DNA of 64,000 nt from Crotophaga sulcirostris (taxonomy: Eukaryota; Chordata; Aves; Cuculiformes; Crotophagidae). How positions within the stretch are numbered: the first letter of the stretch is position 1; each line of letters starts with the position of its first letter. Positions 13,546 through 27,918 of this stretch are shown here, in pieces. The position numbers were made by a program, and so were the translations under genes. Below the pieces are notes generated by a model that saw only the letters and a list, made by a program, of their open reading frames with translations, was not told the DNA's origin and did not search any database. Location: assembly GCA_013397455.1 (NCBI GenBank), contig VYZB01000330.1, forward strand, positions 699,243 through 763,242, in the 5' to 3' direction.

Positions 13546-16500
13546 TCTCTTCATCTTCTCTGTGCTGCAAACCTTCCTCCATCCCTACCCTAGGAACATC
13601 ATTTCAGGTTGCAGTGTCTTCTGGGTAGAGACCTCATTTTTTGCAACGATGTTGCACCACACAGCTTAACTTCAACAAGTGTAACAGTGGCTTTGTATTT
13701 GGTTATCGCTGTAACAAAGCAGCGCAAACGTGAAACCCAAGGTGAACAGCAGAACTCTTGTTAGCAATTAACACTTGTAACACGATCCATACCACACTAA
13801 GCTTTTCCCAATTTATAACCCACAGGTCATAGACCAAAGATCCTGTTCTGCCAGGAAAGGTGCCATCCTGTTTTCTTATAATGTCATTACAAATGCTTGG
13901 AAAACTATGTGGACATAAGCATCATAATTCAAAGAAGAAAAGGAGAATACCAGGTACACTACAAATTACAGCAATATCTTAACTGGTTATTAATTATCAC
14001 ATATACCTGGGTTTAATCATCCATGCAATCTAAAATCTAAGCCACTGATATTAAATGGACTTGAACGGATTTCTATTTAACGCCAAAGTCTGTGCCAAAA
14101 CCTAAGTCTAAGTAAATGGACTTAGCATGTGTGTGTACTGAACAGGAGGGCTCTTTCACTGCTCAAAACAAGCAGCAAAGCTCTGGACTGATGAAATCAA
14201 CAGCAATTTTACTGCTGATTTCAACGAGGACAGAATTTCAGCCCAAGAATCTTCATCTTCCAGCACGGTGGGGCTGGGAATATGGCCCTAGGCTAGTCCC
14301 AGATCAGCACTGTTGATCTGCAATCCCAAAACCCATTACTCTTCCCATCTCACTGCACTCTGCACAGCAGTGCTCAGAGAACAGAGCAAAGTTCTACCAG
14401 AATCTCAGACTGTGCAGGCTCCTCACATTTTGTCTTCTGACTCAAGCATCCAAGGGACCCTCTGTTGATGCAGGTGGGGTCTGAGGAAGGAGGACACTGT
14501 TACTCAGTAGCTGATGAAATGAAAAAAAGGCTTCCCCACCCCCAGCACTTCCTGCAGTGCTCCATCCACCAAAGTCATATACCACTACAAGCTGGATCCC
14601 AGCTCAGTGCATTCCACTGCACTTTGTCACGCTTCCCTGACCGATACTATGCCAAAAATGACTAGCTTTAAGAGTTCTCTGGTGAATAAAAGAGCTTTTG
14701 CAACTCTGAAACAGAGCTGAGTTTTTAATTCATGCTAAATCTGCTTTTCTGTTCTGAAGGAACATTTTTAATGCTGCCTGTAATTCCCCTCTGTGCTTTT
14801 CTCTTACTTCTGTAGTGACTTTTCTGAAGATAAAGGGAAAATTTAAGCTGACTAGTTTTTAAGTCTTAAGAAGACCTCTTAAAAATGCCTGAAGGAAGTA
14901 AAAATACAGATTAGCAAAATACAAAGATGAAAGAGATGCACATCATGTTCATATAAATCTAGAAATATATGGCAGTGAGCCAGAAGATTCACAAGACAGC
15001 TACCATAGAGAACAAAATCCAAAGTACAGCTGGACTATCTAAACAACTCTAGAGCAACACGATCCAAGATTTGCACATTGACTGTTTATTTACTCAGTAC
15101 CCAACTGAGCACAATCTTGTGCAATAATACTGACTGCTCCTGCAAACGTCGCTTCTACTCAGACACTCTAAGCACTTGTAGTTACAGACTATGCCCTAAG
15201 AAACCTCCCTTTGTAATATTTTATTCAAAATCCATGCTTACAATTACCAAAACAACATGATTTGGAGAAAACAGTAAAACTAACTTAAGCACTTAACAGA
15301 GTAGAGTGCTTGTTACGTCAGTGCTTGGCTACCCTCCACAGAAAAACAATACCAGCATGTTGCATGTGCACCCAAAAAATGGATTCCACTTCTCTCCAAA
15401 CCAGTTATCTTTGCTCAGCACAACCAGAACTGCTGCTGGTTCTGGCCCATCTTTGGAACAGAGGGCTTCACTATCCAACCCCATATCCAAGCTGACCTGG
15501 AAATATGCCTGCCCTGATCACTATTTGCATATGGAAATGATAAAGCTATTTTTACAAGGAAAGCAAAACCTTTGTTTTACCATAAGCAGGAACAGCCATT
15601 ACAACAAACACAGAAGGCAGGCATTTAGGATAGAGGAGGGTGTTGCCTACAAGTACAAAAAGCAATTAAGCCTTGTGAGTAGAGCATGTGGGCAGGATGA
15701 GGGGTTAAGCATGACTTCAGACAGCAAGCACACAAAAAAACACTGAAAAGCGGGGAGGAGGAAAACAAGTAAATCTGGAGCTTTTAAATTCAATAGGTTG
15801 GGAAGGTGGGGAAGAGCCTCTCCTCCTCTGCAGTGCCTGCCAGGTAGAGCAAGCAGCAGGCACTCACTGTTGGGGGGCACTGCTGGGAACCCCACGTTTC
15901 TTTCCCTGGTGCACAGGGAGCAGTTCTGGCTCAGGCTGCTGTTTCTTCCACACTGCAGAGCTGAAGAAGAGGACTGCTAACAACCAGGCACGAGCCCTCG
16001 CTGAACACGTGCTGGCTTCAGTTGTGCAGGCGGGTTAGGGACCAAAACAGCACTTCATGATTAAGATTTTCAATCTCAAAAACTACATCCAATTTTCCAG
16101 GCATATATTTATTTAGCACTGATGTTCCTCCAGTTGAAACAACCACTTTGCTACCAATGGCTGAATTCAGCACTACCAGCACCGTGATCCAACTGCCCTC
16201 TTGCCCAAGTAAATCATCCTACCCAGATATCATCCTCCCTGCTCACATATCCAGCTTTTTAACAGGAATGCTTCCCATTTGCCCTCATGATTGTCAGTTA
16301 TCACTTTCCTGTCACAGTTTAAACCTCAGCAGTCACATCTCCTCTATCCATTACCTGCCATGATCTGAGAGTTAAAAAAAAAAAGGGGGGAAGTAAAAAT
16401 TTCTTCCATTGAGCCTCTTCTCAGAGCGGGAAACCAAAAAATTACTGTGCGAACGTAGCAAAACAAACCAGGTCTGTGGTCTAATGGCAGGGTTTTCCCC

Positions 16501-19500
16501 AAGTTCATGGGCTCAAAAGTTTGTGTGAAAGGAGGGCTGGCAGTGCCCTGCTAGTTTGATTCAGGGGTTTGTCTGGTGCTGGGCAATGGTCCTATTTCAA
16601 GGTAATGGGAAAGAGGAAGAGAAGGAACTTTTATCCACAGCTTAGCTGAAAGTAAGATAAGTGGCCTCCCCTAGATGCTGTGCTAATGCTACAGCTGCCA
16701 CTGTTTGGCCTGTGTAGGGCAGGGTGACCCTCCAGTAGACAGTGGTGAGCTGCCTCAAACCCTCCTCCATGAGGCAAGAGCAAGAAAATAGTTCTTTGCA
16801 AAAAAAACCCCACAAGGAATCCTGTTAAACATGTAGTGCTGCTATTTGCCCAAAATAGCGTTCCTGGAGATGCTGGACACATAGCAGGACGTTCTGACCT
16901 TCCCAGGAATCCAGGAGAAGGCAGCTCTGCCTCCGGCATCCAAGTTCTGCCACAGGTTGCACTGCAGCTCCGACTCTCCCTTGTTTCCTGAGCAGAGGTG
17001 TTCCAGGCTCAGAAGACAACAGCTTCTCCCTGTCAGTGGATCTGAGCACCCATTTCTGTGTAAGCGTAGAGCCGGGCCTGCAACAGCAAGCTCTCAACCA
17101 TCAGCAGTTTCTAATGCTTTTACGAACCACAGGGAAGTTCCTGGAAAAGTGGAACTGCAGAGAGTTTTACAGCACCAAAGTAGTACTGAAAAATACTTTT
17201 TCTAGGTTACTTTCATGTGGCTAAAAACCCTGAAGGTTCACTTCTCAGTAAACAGAGGGATGAGGGGCGGAGGGAGGCATACCAACGCAAATGAAAATTC
17301 TTGTGGCTTGCTTTTGAATTTGCTGGCACTTCCCAGTGAGGTCCCACTTCTGTAGTACAGGGAGCTGGCTCGCCACGTGCCCTGGCAGAGACTGATGACT
17401 TTTGCCCACTTGTAAACTCACAGGCTTTGGGTCTTTGATTTGCACTGTTGAGCACAGCACCAGCATCTTCTCTCCATAATCTGCATGACCGCAACACCGC
17501 ACACGTTTCACAGGCTCTTCATAACACACCTTCAGGAAAGCACTCAATTAACTTAGTGCTTGCATTACAGAACATAAGAAAACTATTTTAGGATGGCAGG
17601 GATGGCCAAGGTGTAAGAAATGATGACAGGAAGGAGATGGAACTGAGTTTCCAGCACAGTAACTGCTGGGGCACTGGAAAGAAAAGATGAGCGCAGCACA
17701 CATTACACAGGGAAGCAGGAGATCATCTAAAAGGACATCAAGAAACTGTGCTGGACAAGCAGAAAAGAAGAAGCTCCAGCAAGGTGGAATGCACATCTCC
17801 GGAAAAAGTTATCCGGCACTCGTTTGGAGGCAGCACAAAAATAGCCCAATATGAAGTGGATTTGTCATGATTCAAAGATCTTTGTCATATGGCAACACCT
17901 TTTGATATTTTAATTGGGACAGCCAGAGATTTTTTTTGGTTTTGTAAACAAGGATACCCTGCACATATTCGTATTTCCAAAATTCCAGTTACATTGATTA
18001 AATTAGATTTTATGCACCTTTATCAGACTGACATGTCAGGAAGGTGGAGTGAACACAGTGACTGGCAAAACTGGAAGAAAAGTACGAATGGGACAGATGT
18101 CTCGTTTAAGAACAGCCTATGGAGTCCTGACACTGAATGGAAGAAAAGATGCAGAAGTGAAAATATACAGGTTGTGCTGTCAAAGTCACATTAAAGTTGC
18201 ATCTATAATTCTTTAGGATGTCACATCAAATCTAAAAAATAAGGTTGAAGTCTATGGAAAAATTCTTTCTTAATAGTTTGCAATGATATAAAAAGTAATT
18301 AATTTAGGGTATTCAGGGACACACAGAAAAGTATGTGGGAGGTGTTGAATATTAGTCATTCAAACCAGTGGAGCAGAAAAAACAATGCAACAGGACAACA
18401 GGTAAAGTAAGGTATAGATCTGAATATCCTTGAAGTTAGTTCTGAGTTGATGCAGTGGAAAAACCAAACGAACAGGGAGAGACAGAAGCTGAAGAGCAGC
18501 AACAATGAACTCTGAGTCTGTGCTGCCATTCTCTTCTGTTTTGAAACAACCCACACCCAATGGGTTCATAAATGGTAGATAAAATCCAAACCTAACCATA
18601 TAAGACTTAACCAGGAGTAATTTTACACTACTAGGTGTCCTACTGAAGTCAATCTCTTTGAAGGGTAAGAACTTAACTATATCATCACCTGCCATCAGCA
18701 GTCTTCTTTCTAGCATTTTACATATCTGAGGAGTAATATACTGCATCTTTGCATGCTTCGGCTGAAGTGACAGATTTAAAAATCATGTACTAGAGTCATG
18801 ACGGATATAGAAAACAGTGGCAAATACTTTGGTCATTCAAGCAATATGCATTTAAATCTCAACATTTTTCCATTTAAATTGTGTTTATATTTCTCTAAAT
18901 GCATAGAAGACACCATGTGTTGCAGTAATAGTTTCCCATATACAGACACAAACTGACAACAATTAAAGACAAAGCAGCACAGAGCATCGTTATTTTCACA
19001 GGCTGTCCCTGCCAAAGCCGTTACCTGATTCACAAAGTTACAGGTACACAGTGTTCTTTGGCTTCAGCCTTCTGAAAATTCACTGACCTAGAAATATATT
19101 TCTTAAAGTATTTTCATATCTTTTCTATTCTCTTCATCCTTCACCTCCCTAGGGAAATACTTCTAATTGCTTGGATTCAGTTAAAAAGAAGAGCACAAGC
19201 TTCTCATCAGGAAAAAACCAACTCTTACACTGCAGGGAAGCAGAACACAGCCTCAGACATCAGAATCTTGTTTACTTAGACTGAAAAAGAAATCTTCACT
19301 GCACTACCAAATCCTACGGATTAAGTTCTTCACAAATAGCTGGTACCATGCAATCACTGTGGTTTTCAAAATACATATATGCACACACGCATCTTTTGGG
19401 TGAAACCTAATTTCTATGTGTCAGTTTGTATAAGAGAAGTTTCTTGTGGACTGCCAGTGACAGCCCAGATGACAGGACACGACAATTAGAACCAAACCAG

Positions 19501-20319
19501 TTTTGCTGTGCTGCAGCCATAGCTGGGTGACCCATCAAGACCAGAGCTGACAGAACCACCCCAGCAGAAGCCACGTGGTATAAGGGAAAGCCACATCATC
19601 TGCCAAGTAACATGAAGTCAAAAACATTCCAGCAGCGAAAGTATTTTGGGTGACCAGCAGCAGATGTGTTGCGCAGGCAGAAAGTAAGAGTTTGACTGGT
19701 TGACTTTCACCACGCATTCATTTAAGCATCTTCTGAAGATGGGAAACTGGGATCCCTCTCAAGCCTGAAGCCTGCTACTGCTCTGGTAGGATAACACCAA
19801 AGACCACAATACCACAAGGACTTCAGGCTCTATTTTGGTAATCAGTGGCATTTTAAAACTGAATTATATTTTTTTTTCCAAAAAACTAGGGAATGATGAA
19901 AATCTTGAAACAAGGACCAGCATTTTCCATTCTAAGCTTCAGCTCCCAGCAACATAAAAAATGTCAGACCTAAGCTACACTCACAATTAGGTTATGAGCA
20001 TAAGCAGAAAAAGTGAAAAAGGTAGAAGGTATTTCACATGCTGTACACGTTTTCTGCAAAGATAAGATCGAAATTAACACAAACACCTCTAGCTTTAAGC
20101 AAACAGACAAGATGTCTGTCCATCCTAGATTTTACCAGCACAAACTCTCTGTTCCAGCAGCACTTGATTGTAAAACACCTGCTGTAGAGTAGCTGTATCT
20201 GTAGTAAGGCAGCTTGCAATCCAGCCAGAATTCTTTCCAAAGTCAAATAAAGGAAAACCTGGGCCTGCCCAGGTGTTTGTTAAAAGAGATTTAGAAAAAG
20301 AAAAAAAAGGCAATGGTGG
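13546..20319. other. LATS2 intron 2, no gene seen
   Basis: Roughly 6.8 kb of unique intronic sequence. The longest frames (15306-15746 and 17889-18194, plus strand) have no recognisable domain or splice context and are probably chance. A short A/G homopolymer stretch lies at about 16373-16390. No mobile element was recognised. Confidence 0.55.
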
Positions 20320-20586
20320 GGAACTAGAGGACATGGACTGAAGCTTCGTCAGGGAAAGTTTAGGCTTGATATTAGGAAGAAGTTCTTCACTGAAAGGGTG
20401 ATTGGCCATTGGAATGCACTGCCCAGGGAGGTGGTGGAGTCGCCAACCCTGGAGGTGTTTAAGAGGAGATTGGGTGAGGCACTGAGTGCCATGGTTTAGA
20501 TGATGGGTTGGTGTTAGTGTTGGGTTATAGGTTGGACTCGATTATCTCAGAGGTCCTTTCCAACCTTGTAATACTGTGATATTGTG
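20320..20586 (+). repeat. CR1 LINE 3' fragment (subfamily with TAATACTGTGAT tail)
   Basis: A plus-oriented, 5'-truncated CR1. It contains TTAGGAAGAAGTTCTTCACT, GAGGTGGTGGAGTCGCC and TTGGACTCGATTATCTCAGA, and ends CCTTGTAATACTGTGATATT. The tail and the GGTTTAGATGATGGGTTGG section differ from most other CR1 copies here but match the copy at 20987 and the short antisense piece at 59324. Confidence 0.92.
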
Positions 20587-20986
20587 AATTCATGAACGTG
20601 CCCAACAAATGAGAAACACAGCAGCTGCCATCACCAAGAAAACTCAACTTGAAGGTCTCTTCCACGTCTCTCCTCCCCTATTTTAGACAGCATTGCCTAC
20701 CTGCACTTGCATGTTGCAGAGACAGCCAGTATGCAAGGAACAAAGAATATACATCCTGGAGCCTGATTTATGGCTTGGGGACACACAGATTTGTGGGATA
20801 CAGAGACAACACGCACGGGACATGGACACCACCACCACAGGCAGCTGCTGGGCATGATTTGAACGCTGTGCCCGAGGGAGCACCAACAAGCCGCGGTCTG
20901 CTCGAGAGTGACATGATCAACCTCACAACCAAAAAGCACTTCTACATTTTGTGGCACATCACCATTCACCTTCGGAGCAACCGCTG
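20587..20986. other. Spacer between two like CR1 copies
   Basis: Unique sequence of about 400 bp separating two CR1 3' ends of the same subfamily and orientation. A 139-codon frame (20649-21068) starts here and runs into the second CR1; it is probably not a gene. Confidence 0.5.
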
Positions 20987-21151
20987 CCGAGGGAGGTGGT
21001 GGAGTCGCAAACCCTGGAGGTGTTTAAGGGGAGACTGGATGAGGCACTCAGTGCCATGGTTTAGATGATGGGTTGGTGTTACTGTTGGGTTATAGGTTGG
21101 ACTCGATCATCTCAGAGGTCCTTTCCAACCTTGTAATACTGTGATACTGTG
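20987..21151 (+). repeat. CR1 LINE 3' fragment, twin of 20320 copy
   Basis: A plus-oriented CR1 3' end, more strongly 5'-truncated than its neighbour, starting at about GAGGGAGGTGGTGGAGTCGC. It is nearly identical to the last ~165 bp of the 20320-20586 copy, including the GTGCCATGGTTTAGATGATG stretch and the TAATACTGTGATACTGTG tail. Confidence 0.92.
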
Positions 21152-24100
21152 TGATCCTCAGTCTCTACCTCCTGGGCATGACCATGCTGGTCACCGTGCC
21201 TCCTTCCAACAGTGGGCTGGTAAGAATTCAGTCAGCATCCTGAGTACGTCCAGAAAACAGACACACAGTTGTAACACTACCATGCTTTCAGAAAATGTAG
21301 CCACATTAACTGCATTCTGCCCTTGGGCAAATATGACAATATCTGGCAATGATATTTTGTAAATAGAATAGAAAAAAAAGTACTTTAGTTCCCTTCAGTT
21401 TAGCGGATTATATTATGCAATTGAATGCCTGGTTTCACCCTTTAAATTACTAGAAGTTCATGCATCTGGTGATAACGTTAGTATTTTTACATGGGATACA
21501 GTTGGAATTCCCCTTTTTTTTTCCTTCCTGTTAACTTCCAATTCAGTTCTGCTGATCAACTAATTTCAAAATGTCTGCAAAATAATTTCATGTGGGCACA
21601 GCATGAAAAAAAAAGTGAGAAAAAGAAAGACTGCCATTGTAAGTTACTCTGTATATTTGGCCATGTTTTAGGGAAAAAAAAAAAAGAAAAAAACATTTTA
21701 AAAAAAATCACTTCACAAAAGTAGGGCACATACCTAAGTACCACATGAGAAGTAATCATGGACTTTTCTTTGCATTCTAGTGATATTCAATTAGCAGTTT
21801 TAACATAAGAGTTATTTAGTTCAGCAACTATCAGAAAAGCATTCCTAGGTTGAATTAAATGAGTTCCAAATGCACACTTGGATTACCTCTAAGGACTGTA
21901 ACCATGTGAAAGCCTTGCATCCAGTCCTTTTACCGAAATCTCTAAGTTTAAAAGCGTCATTCCATTTTTTTAAGAAAGGAAAAAAAGAACTCAGGAACAC
22001 AACCAGAAAAACCAGCCCCCACCCCTCATGCAGAGATGCTGTTTTTCAGTCTCAGCATAAAATTACATAGGTTCCTCTCAGATACAAGCTGAAAAGAATG
22101 GCAGAGATTTAGGCTGAGAACAACAGAAAAATGCAAAAGGAACAGTTACACCCTACTACTATTGTGATATCAACTTCCTGTTATAATAATGGCAATCTTT
22201 ACTTTTGGTCACAAGGGCTTTTTTTATTCAGAGGCTGCAGTTAATGCTTAGGCAAAATTTTTAGTGGCTGTGATGAAGCCATTTCCTTTTTTATTAAAAA
22301 AAATATAATACAGAACTCAACCTTCTGGAGATTAAATTTTAATAAATACAATTTAAGTATCCAATGCAAGTTAATCTTGTACCCTGTTACAGCAATATAA
22401 AATTTTAGACTTCTGTATTAACTGCCAAGCTTCTAGAAGGATTATCTGACATGAGGAACGGGGAAGCATTAGTTCAACATAACTCAAGATTCACACTTAT
22501 CTACAGTTGAAGTCTGGCATCTGATTCCTGTTCTGTCATTTCAAACATAATCCTACTACCAAGTTGCAATTTATTCTATAGTTTGCTAAAGAAGAAAGGA
22601 GACTAACAAGAACAAAGGGCAGAGTTTAAAACATACTGCAGTCTTGCTCGGTGCCATATTACTGCCCAGCCGCCAAGAAGCCACATCTTGTCATGTGAAG
22701 GAACACATGCCATCACCTACTACTGCCAATGAATATTTCCACTACTGTGAAAATGCAAGGGAAAACACAAAATTCTTTTTTGTCCTTCTGCAGCACAAGA
22801 GCATACTCTAAGCCACACTCACACAGAACAAAGCCAAGAGCACCTTCCCAAACACACTGCAGGAACTGTGTCACGACGGAGAGGATTGATGTATATTCAC
22901 TAACACAGTGACAGCAACATAGGAAGATTGCAGACAAGAGAAATGGGATAGAGAGGGGTGTCGGGAGGGATCAGCTCAAGAGAAATCCTTGTCTCTTGTT
23001 TTCAGCCCCTGGAAAGCTATGACTCACTTTTTTTCTGAAGCAGCTAGAAACCAAATTGACTTAAGGGCTACCATCAGGCGTGTCGGTGGGAAAACACATT
23101 CCTTTACATGCTTTGGTGGAAGAACACTGGATGATACTGGCAACTTGTCATAAATGAGAAAAAGGTTGAAACTGAAAAGGGAGGCTAGAAAGAAAAACTA
23201 TAGGAAAAGGTTATGAAACAAGCGCTCAACACAGCTAGCAAAGAGAAGACAGAGCATACAACTTACCTTCAAATGAGGGAGGCAAAAGAACACACAAGAG
23301 ACCGTTGGCCTGAATTATCAAATCTACTTTAATTGCTAAAATAAAATCCTTCTCCTGCATCCAGCAGTGATTGCCCTCATTTGAAGGCCCCCTTTTTTCT
23401 CCTTGTAACCCAAGAATGCTTATTTACTCACGACCTGCGACACAGCTTGTATCCTGCCACATTTAACACATGACCCACAGAATAACTTAGGCAATCTTGT
23501 AACAGCTCATTCTTCAGTCATTTGCCATTAACAAAACAACCTAGACCCAAAACACCCAGAAGATGACTAAGTTGTTCATCCTGGAGGTTTTGCTAAATAG
23601 CTGAGCAAACACAACTCTTAATGCAGGTGAAGCTTACCCAAGCAGAAGACAAAATTTCGTTATGGGACAGGCCAATGTTATGATTATAATCCCTCCATCT
23701 GCTCAGGGCTATTACAAAATTCGCTGCCCTTCACCTTCAAGGCAAGTTTTTTAGACTTATCCTCTTAACAAATACATTGCAACAGATATTTTGCTACAAG
23801 CAAAATTCCCACCGTGCATTGTCTGTTACCTAAACAAAACTTTGCATTGTGTTGGCTTCTCTCATCACTCCTATAGGATGAAAAGTCATGCTGCTCAGTA
23901 ACACACACTGTTAGATGACACATGGATTATACATGAACAAGCAGGACCTAAAACCGTTCATAGAAAAGAAAAAACAGAATACTAATTCCAAATGCAAAAC
24001 ATAGAAAGAACTTGCTGCCCAAGCTCCATTTGGCATAGCAGAATTTCCCTCCAAGAAGTGCAAATATTTGTTCAAATTGAGATAAACACTGTATTCCCCC

Positions 24101-27100
24101 TTCCCAAAGTTTCCTAAAATCAAGTAGTTCCCAAATCAGAATAAAATCTTTTCGAAATGGGTTAAAAAGAATGTAATCCATAATGAAGAGGTCAAAAGAA
24201 TCCTTGACTACAAGAAGGAATTAAAAAAACCAAACAAACCACTCAGACAAAGCGAATGCCATGAACTTGGTGTAACATGATGGCAAGATAGTCAGCTTGA
24301 TATTCTTAGACACATTAGTACCCACAAACACCACTTCACTTCCTCGAAAGACACTAGAAGTAGTGTCAGACACTAATTAAGGACAGATCTTCCCCTTCAG
24401 AATGTTCTGATATTGGCACAGGTGGGTTGTACATATTAGAAAGATATTTACAAAAGTCTCTTGAAATAATGAAGCATAAGGATTTCCCCACTGCACACAT
24501 TCACATAGTTACCCAATGTGTAAGTACATGATGCATGTTACTGGAGGTATATAGCCTGTAAAAAATCCTAAAACACTTTTTCTTAAAAACAGCTGCCCAA
24601 ACAAGCTATGTCTTGAAATCTGCACCCAGAAAAGGCACCCTTGCTCAAAGAAAAGAAGTTTGCTTGAATGGGGGGAGAAAAAAAAGTGACAACTGTGTGT
24701 AACGTTCCGCAGTTCATCTCAAACTGCTGTGCAGCCCACTCTAAAGTACAATGTCAGTGGCTGTTTATGCTCTAAGGAAGTACAGTAAGTACAGTACAGC
24801 CCATTCAGGTTGCTGGAATGTCACTGATCATACGCTCAATTGCATCTATTCATTAGAAAAATTCAATCCACAACAGCAGCTGCATTTACCACCACACCCC
24901 GAACGCCACCCAGTTGCCCCAGGTGATTCCAGTGGTTTTCCAGCCTGCAGGACAGACCCTCCACGCTCCTGTCCCCCTGCAGTTACACTTCCAAGCCCAA
25001 GGAGTTGTATTTACTAAAGAATGGTACATTAGCAGTGCTTTTGCCTTCAAGCTTTTGCAACAAAAAAGGTCCAGCCTTTTGAACTCACGTTGTACAAGTT
25101 TCAAAACTATTTAGGCTGCACTAATTATTTTTGATTGAAACTTGCTAAATAATTACTGTTGAAAAGATGACTTAAGCAAACAACAGACAAAGTTACTACA
25201 TTTGTCTGAGAAGAACTATGACCAATTACGCGTGTAATTGTATCTCTTAAAAAAAAAAGTGTTTACTCTTGGCTTCTTTCAGGTCAATAGTAAAGCCCCC
25301 ATTAAGTTTTGGGGGCCAGATTTCACTATAAATTAATAAGCTGCACAATGGCTGAAAAGAAACCTTTAAAAGAACATGGGTTATTTAAAAGGACACTGGT
25401 AACTTCCTAATAATTAAAAAAAAATTATCTATTTTCACATGTAGCACCTATGAAACCTGTAACAGAAAGAACAAGAATTTTATATTTACTACAAAAATTA
25501 CACTGCACTTTATATATTTGTTAAGTTTATTGACAAGCTCATAGCCAATTTCTTGTCTATGTGGGTCTTTCATGGAGCAAGAATAAGAAAATGTCACGAT
25601 ATTTCCTTTTCATTTAATTAAAACAATTTCAGTTCCATCTTAAAACTTAGAGTCATTTAGGCAGAACAGGGAGCCACAAACCCTACCTTTATATTACTCA
25701 ACAGGCAACATCACTTGTAGTATATTAAATGGTTGTTAAAATCTAACCATGCTACAGATACGCTACATCAATGAAGTTAGTAAAAGTATAGAATATCCTT
25801 TCCACAGCCTCTAAAATTTAGACTCCTTCCTTCTTAGTCATCACTACTCCCCTTCAATCTCCCCAAAATCTTTACTGTTGCCCAATAAACAAACTGAAGG
25901 AGAATCCCAATCCTTGCACAGTGTCCATCAGAGCAGATTACCCACAAAGCAAGGATTACTTTCCAGTGTTCCATCTAGAACACCGAAAAGCATCAGCCCA
26001 AGTCCAACTTGAAAACAGATCAAACTGAATAATGTTACAGCCTGTTACAGTCATTCTTCACAACTGCCTAGAACACCCATGATTAGAGTTACTTGTGACA
26101 AATTGCCAACTTCAGGACCCTAAGCAGCCACTGAGCCGGTGATCAGTGCACCATGAAGCAGGACCAGGAGGTGTGAGATCTTGTACTCTGCAGGCTTGCT
26201 GTAGAAGGCTCAAGTAGACCATTCATTGACTGAAATTCTTGACCTCTAAACATTTGTTCCTGGGATTTGCAGGTGGGGGGAGCTTTCAATGCCCATTCAC
26301 CAACCTCACACTAGCACTGGGTCCAGAGATAAATAAAAGAAACTGAAGCTGACTTCACTTCTCTTTTAAATCAGGGATCTGTTAAAGGCCTACAGGACTA
26401 CATACAATGTCCACACTGTAGGCATTTAAAGGCTTTGACTCACAAGCAGGGACAGGGTAGCTCGGGATGGCTGATTTACTACACATCACACTCTGAAATA
26501 GTTCAGTGTTTCATTCAAAACAGCTCAGGCGCCAGGAAGAAAAGAAGAATCTAGAGGTAGTAATCAAGCCTGGCACCCTATACCATGCCATCCCCAGGTC
26601 CAGAGACCCTTCACACCATCTCAAGAAGCTCCACTCATTCACAAGTCCAGAAGAGCCAACCTTCACATGACCTGGACCCACATTAGGAAACCCAGCACTT
26701 CTAGCCACACGACTCCAGTTTTGCAACCTTTATCTGGACTCTTGACAAAAGTGATTCTGCTTATGCTTAGGTTTCAATGTCAAACACACCTAAGGGACAG
26801 TCCCAGTAATGCCATCTCCAGGCAACAAGGCACATCTAGGGAGAAAAGCTAAATGTGAGGATGGAAAGATCACAGCCAGCAGGGGAGGAAACCCCAACCA
26901 AAAATGTGCAGCCAAATTTAAGGAGGTGACAAAAATCTCCCAAGTCAGCATCAGAATTGGGCTCATTCTCATCGCTGTACGAGAAGCAATACCATGGGAT
27001 GAATGCTGAAGTCAAAATAGCTAAAGATATTAAAAACTTTACATATATTATACTGCCTTTAATACCACGGCATTTTAACAGGTGCTCAGGTATTTCCGTT

Positions 27101-27916
27101 TTATACGTTGGCTTAACATTTTTGTGCTGCAGTATGCTCCAAGTACTTTCCAAGATTTCAATCCAACAAGCCTGTTCTGTGTGTGAACGATTCGTCCATG
27201 TAACCAACCAAACGTGCATTTCCAATCCAGAATCCAGCTGTGCTCATTGAACCTTGGCTCATACACACAGGCAGTGTTCTCATCCTAAACAGCCAAGGAA
27301 ATTTAGAGGGTAGAGTGCTAAAAAACACTGTTTTCATGGCATGCTTAAGATCAGAGAAAATCCTTGGTTCCTCCAGTTAAATAATTCAGTACAGCATCTT
27401 GATTCACTGGACTAGGAAGTGTTTAGTTGTACTGCAGCACTTCTCAATGGATCTGCAACCTACTCTAGCTTTATCTCAGACAGCAAGTGAGCTTCTTCAA
27501 AGACCATATACCCTGTCATTTCTTCTAGTTGCTTATGACAGTGAACTGATCTTAGGTGCAACAGACAAAATTCCACCCTAACACTCATAGCCAAGGCTTG
27601 TTCCAGTACTGAGGGGAAAAAAGAAGAAGAAAAAGACAAGCTACTCTCTTCAGCCTTATACGTCAACTGAAGAAATCATAAGAGAACCCTAGAGGTCACC
27701 AGGTCCATCTTTAACATGAATTTACCCCATACTAGGCACATCTCTCAACAGCAAGTCCACCAACTCTGCCAGCCATACAGCAACACGACTGCCAGAAGAA
27801 TCGGTGCATTTTGTCAACCAGCAAGCCTGATAAATTCCACCAAAAACCCTTCCTCAGTTTTGGGTATAAACTTGTATTGAAGGCAGTGACAATCTCCCCT
27901 CCAAACTCATACGTAC
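21152..27916. other. LATS2 intron 2 adjoining the coding exon
   Basis: About 6.8 kb of intron immediately 3' of the LATS2 donor. I see no CR1 copy, other gene or RNA gene in it. A-rich and T-rich runs occur near 21670-21715 and 22280-22350. Open frames (for example 24751-25017 plus and 26836-27225 minus) show no recognisable protein family. Confidence 0.55.
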
Positions 27917-27918
27917 CT
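27911..27918 (-). other. Splice donor of LATS2 exon 2
   Basis: Read on the minus strand the junction is CAG|GTACGT, an almost ideal vertebrate 5' splice site with GT at 27916-27915. It falls exactly where homology to LATS2 proteins stops (after Gly-Cys-Asp-Gln), in phase 0. Translation past it gives unrelated residues. Confidence 0.93.

Noticed and set aside
13225..13582. Antisense open frames in CR1 copies, with equivalents at 33224-33571, 50649-50846 and 57699-58007.
   Set aside because: They are shadows of the conserved CR1 ORF2 frame on the other strand, not genes.
15306..15746. A 146-codon plus-strand frame inside LATS2 intron 2.
   Set aside because: It has no recognisable family and mixed composition. 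It is likely chance.
16463..16560. A possible tRNA-like patch (GTCTGTGGTCTAATGGCAGG).
   Set aside because: No proper B box or cloverleaf pairing follows.
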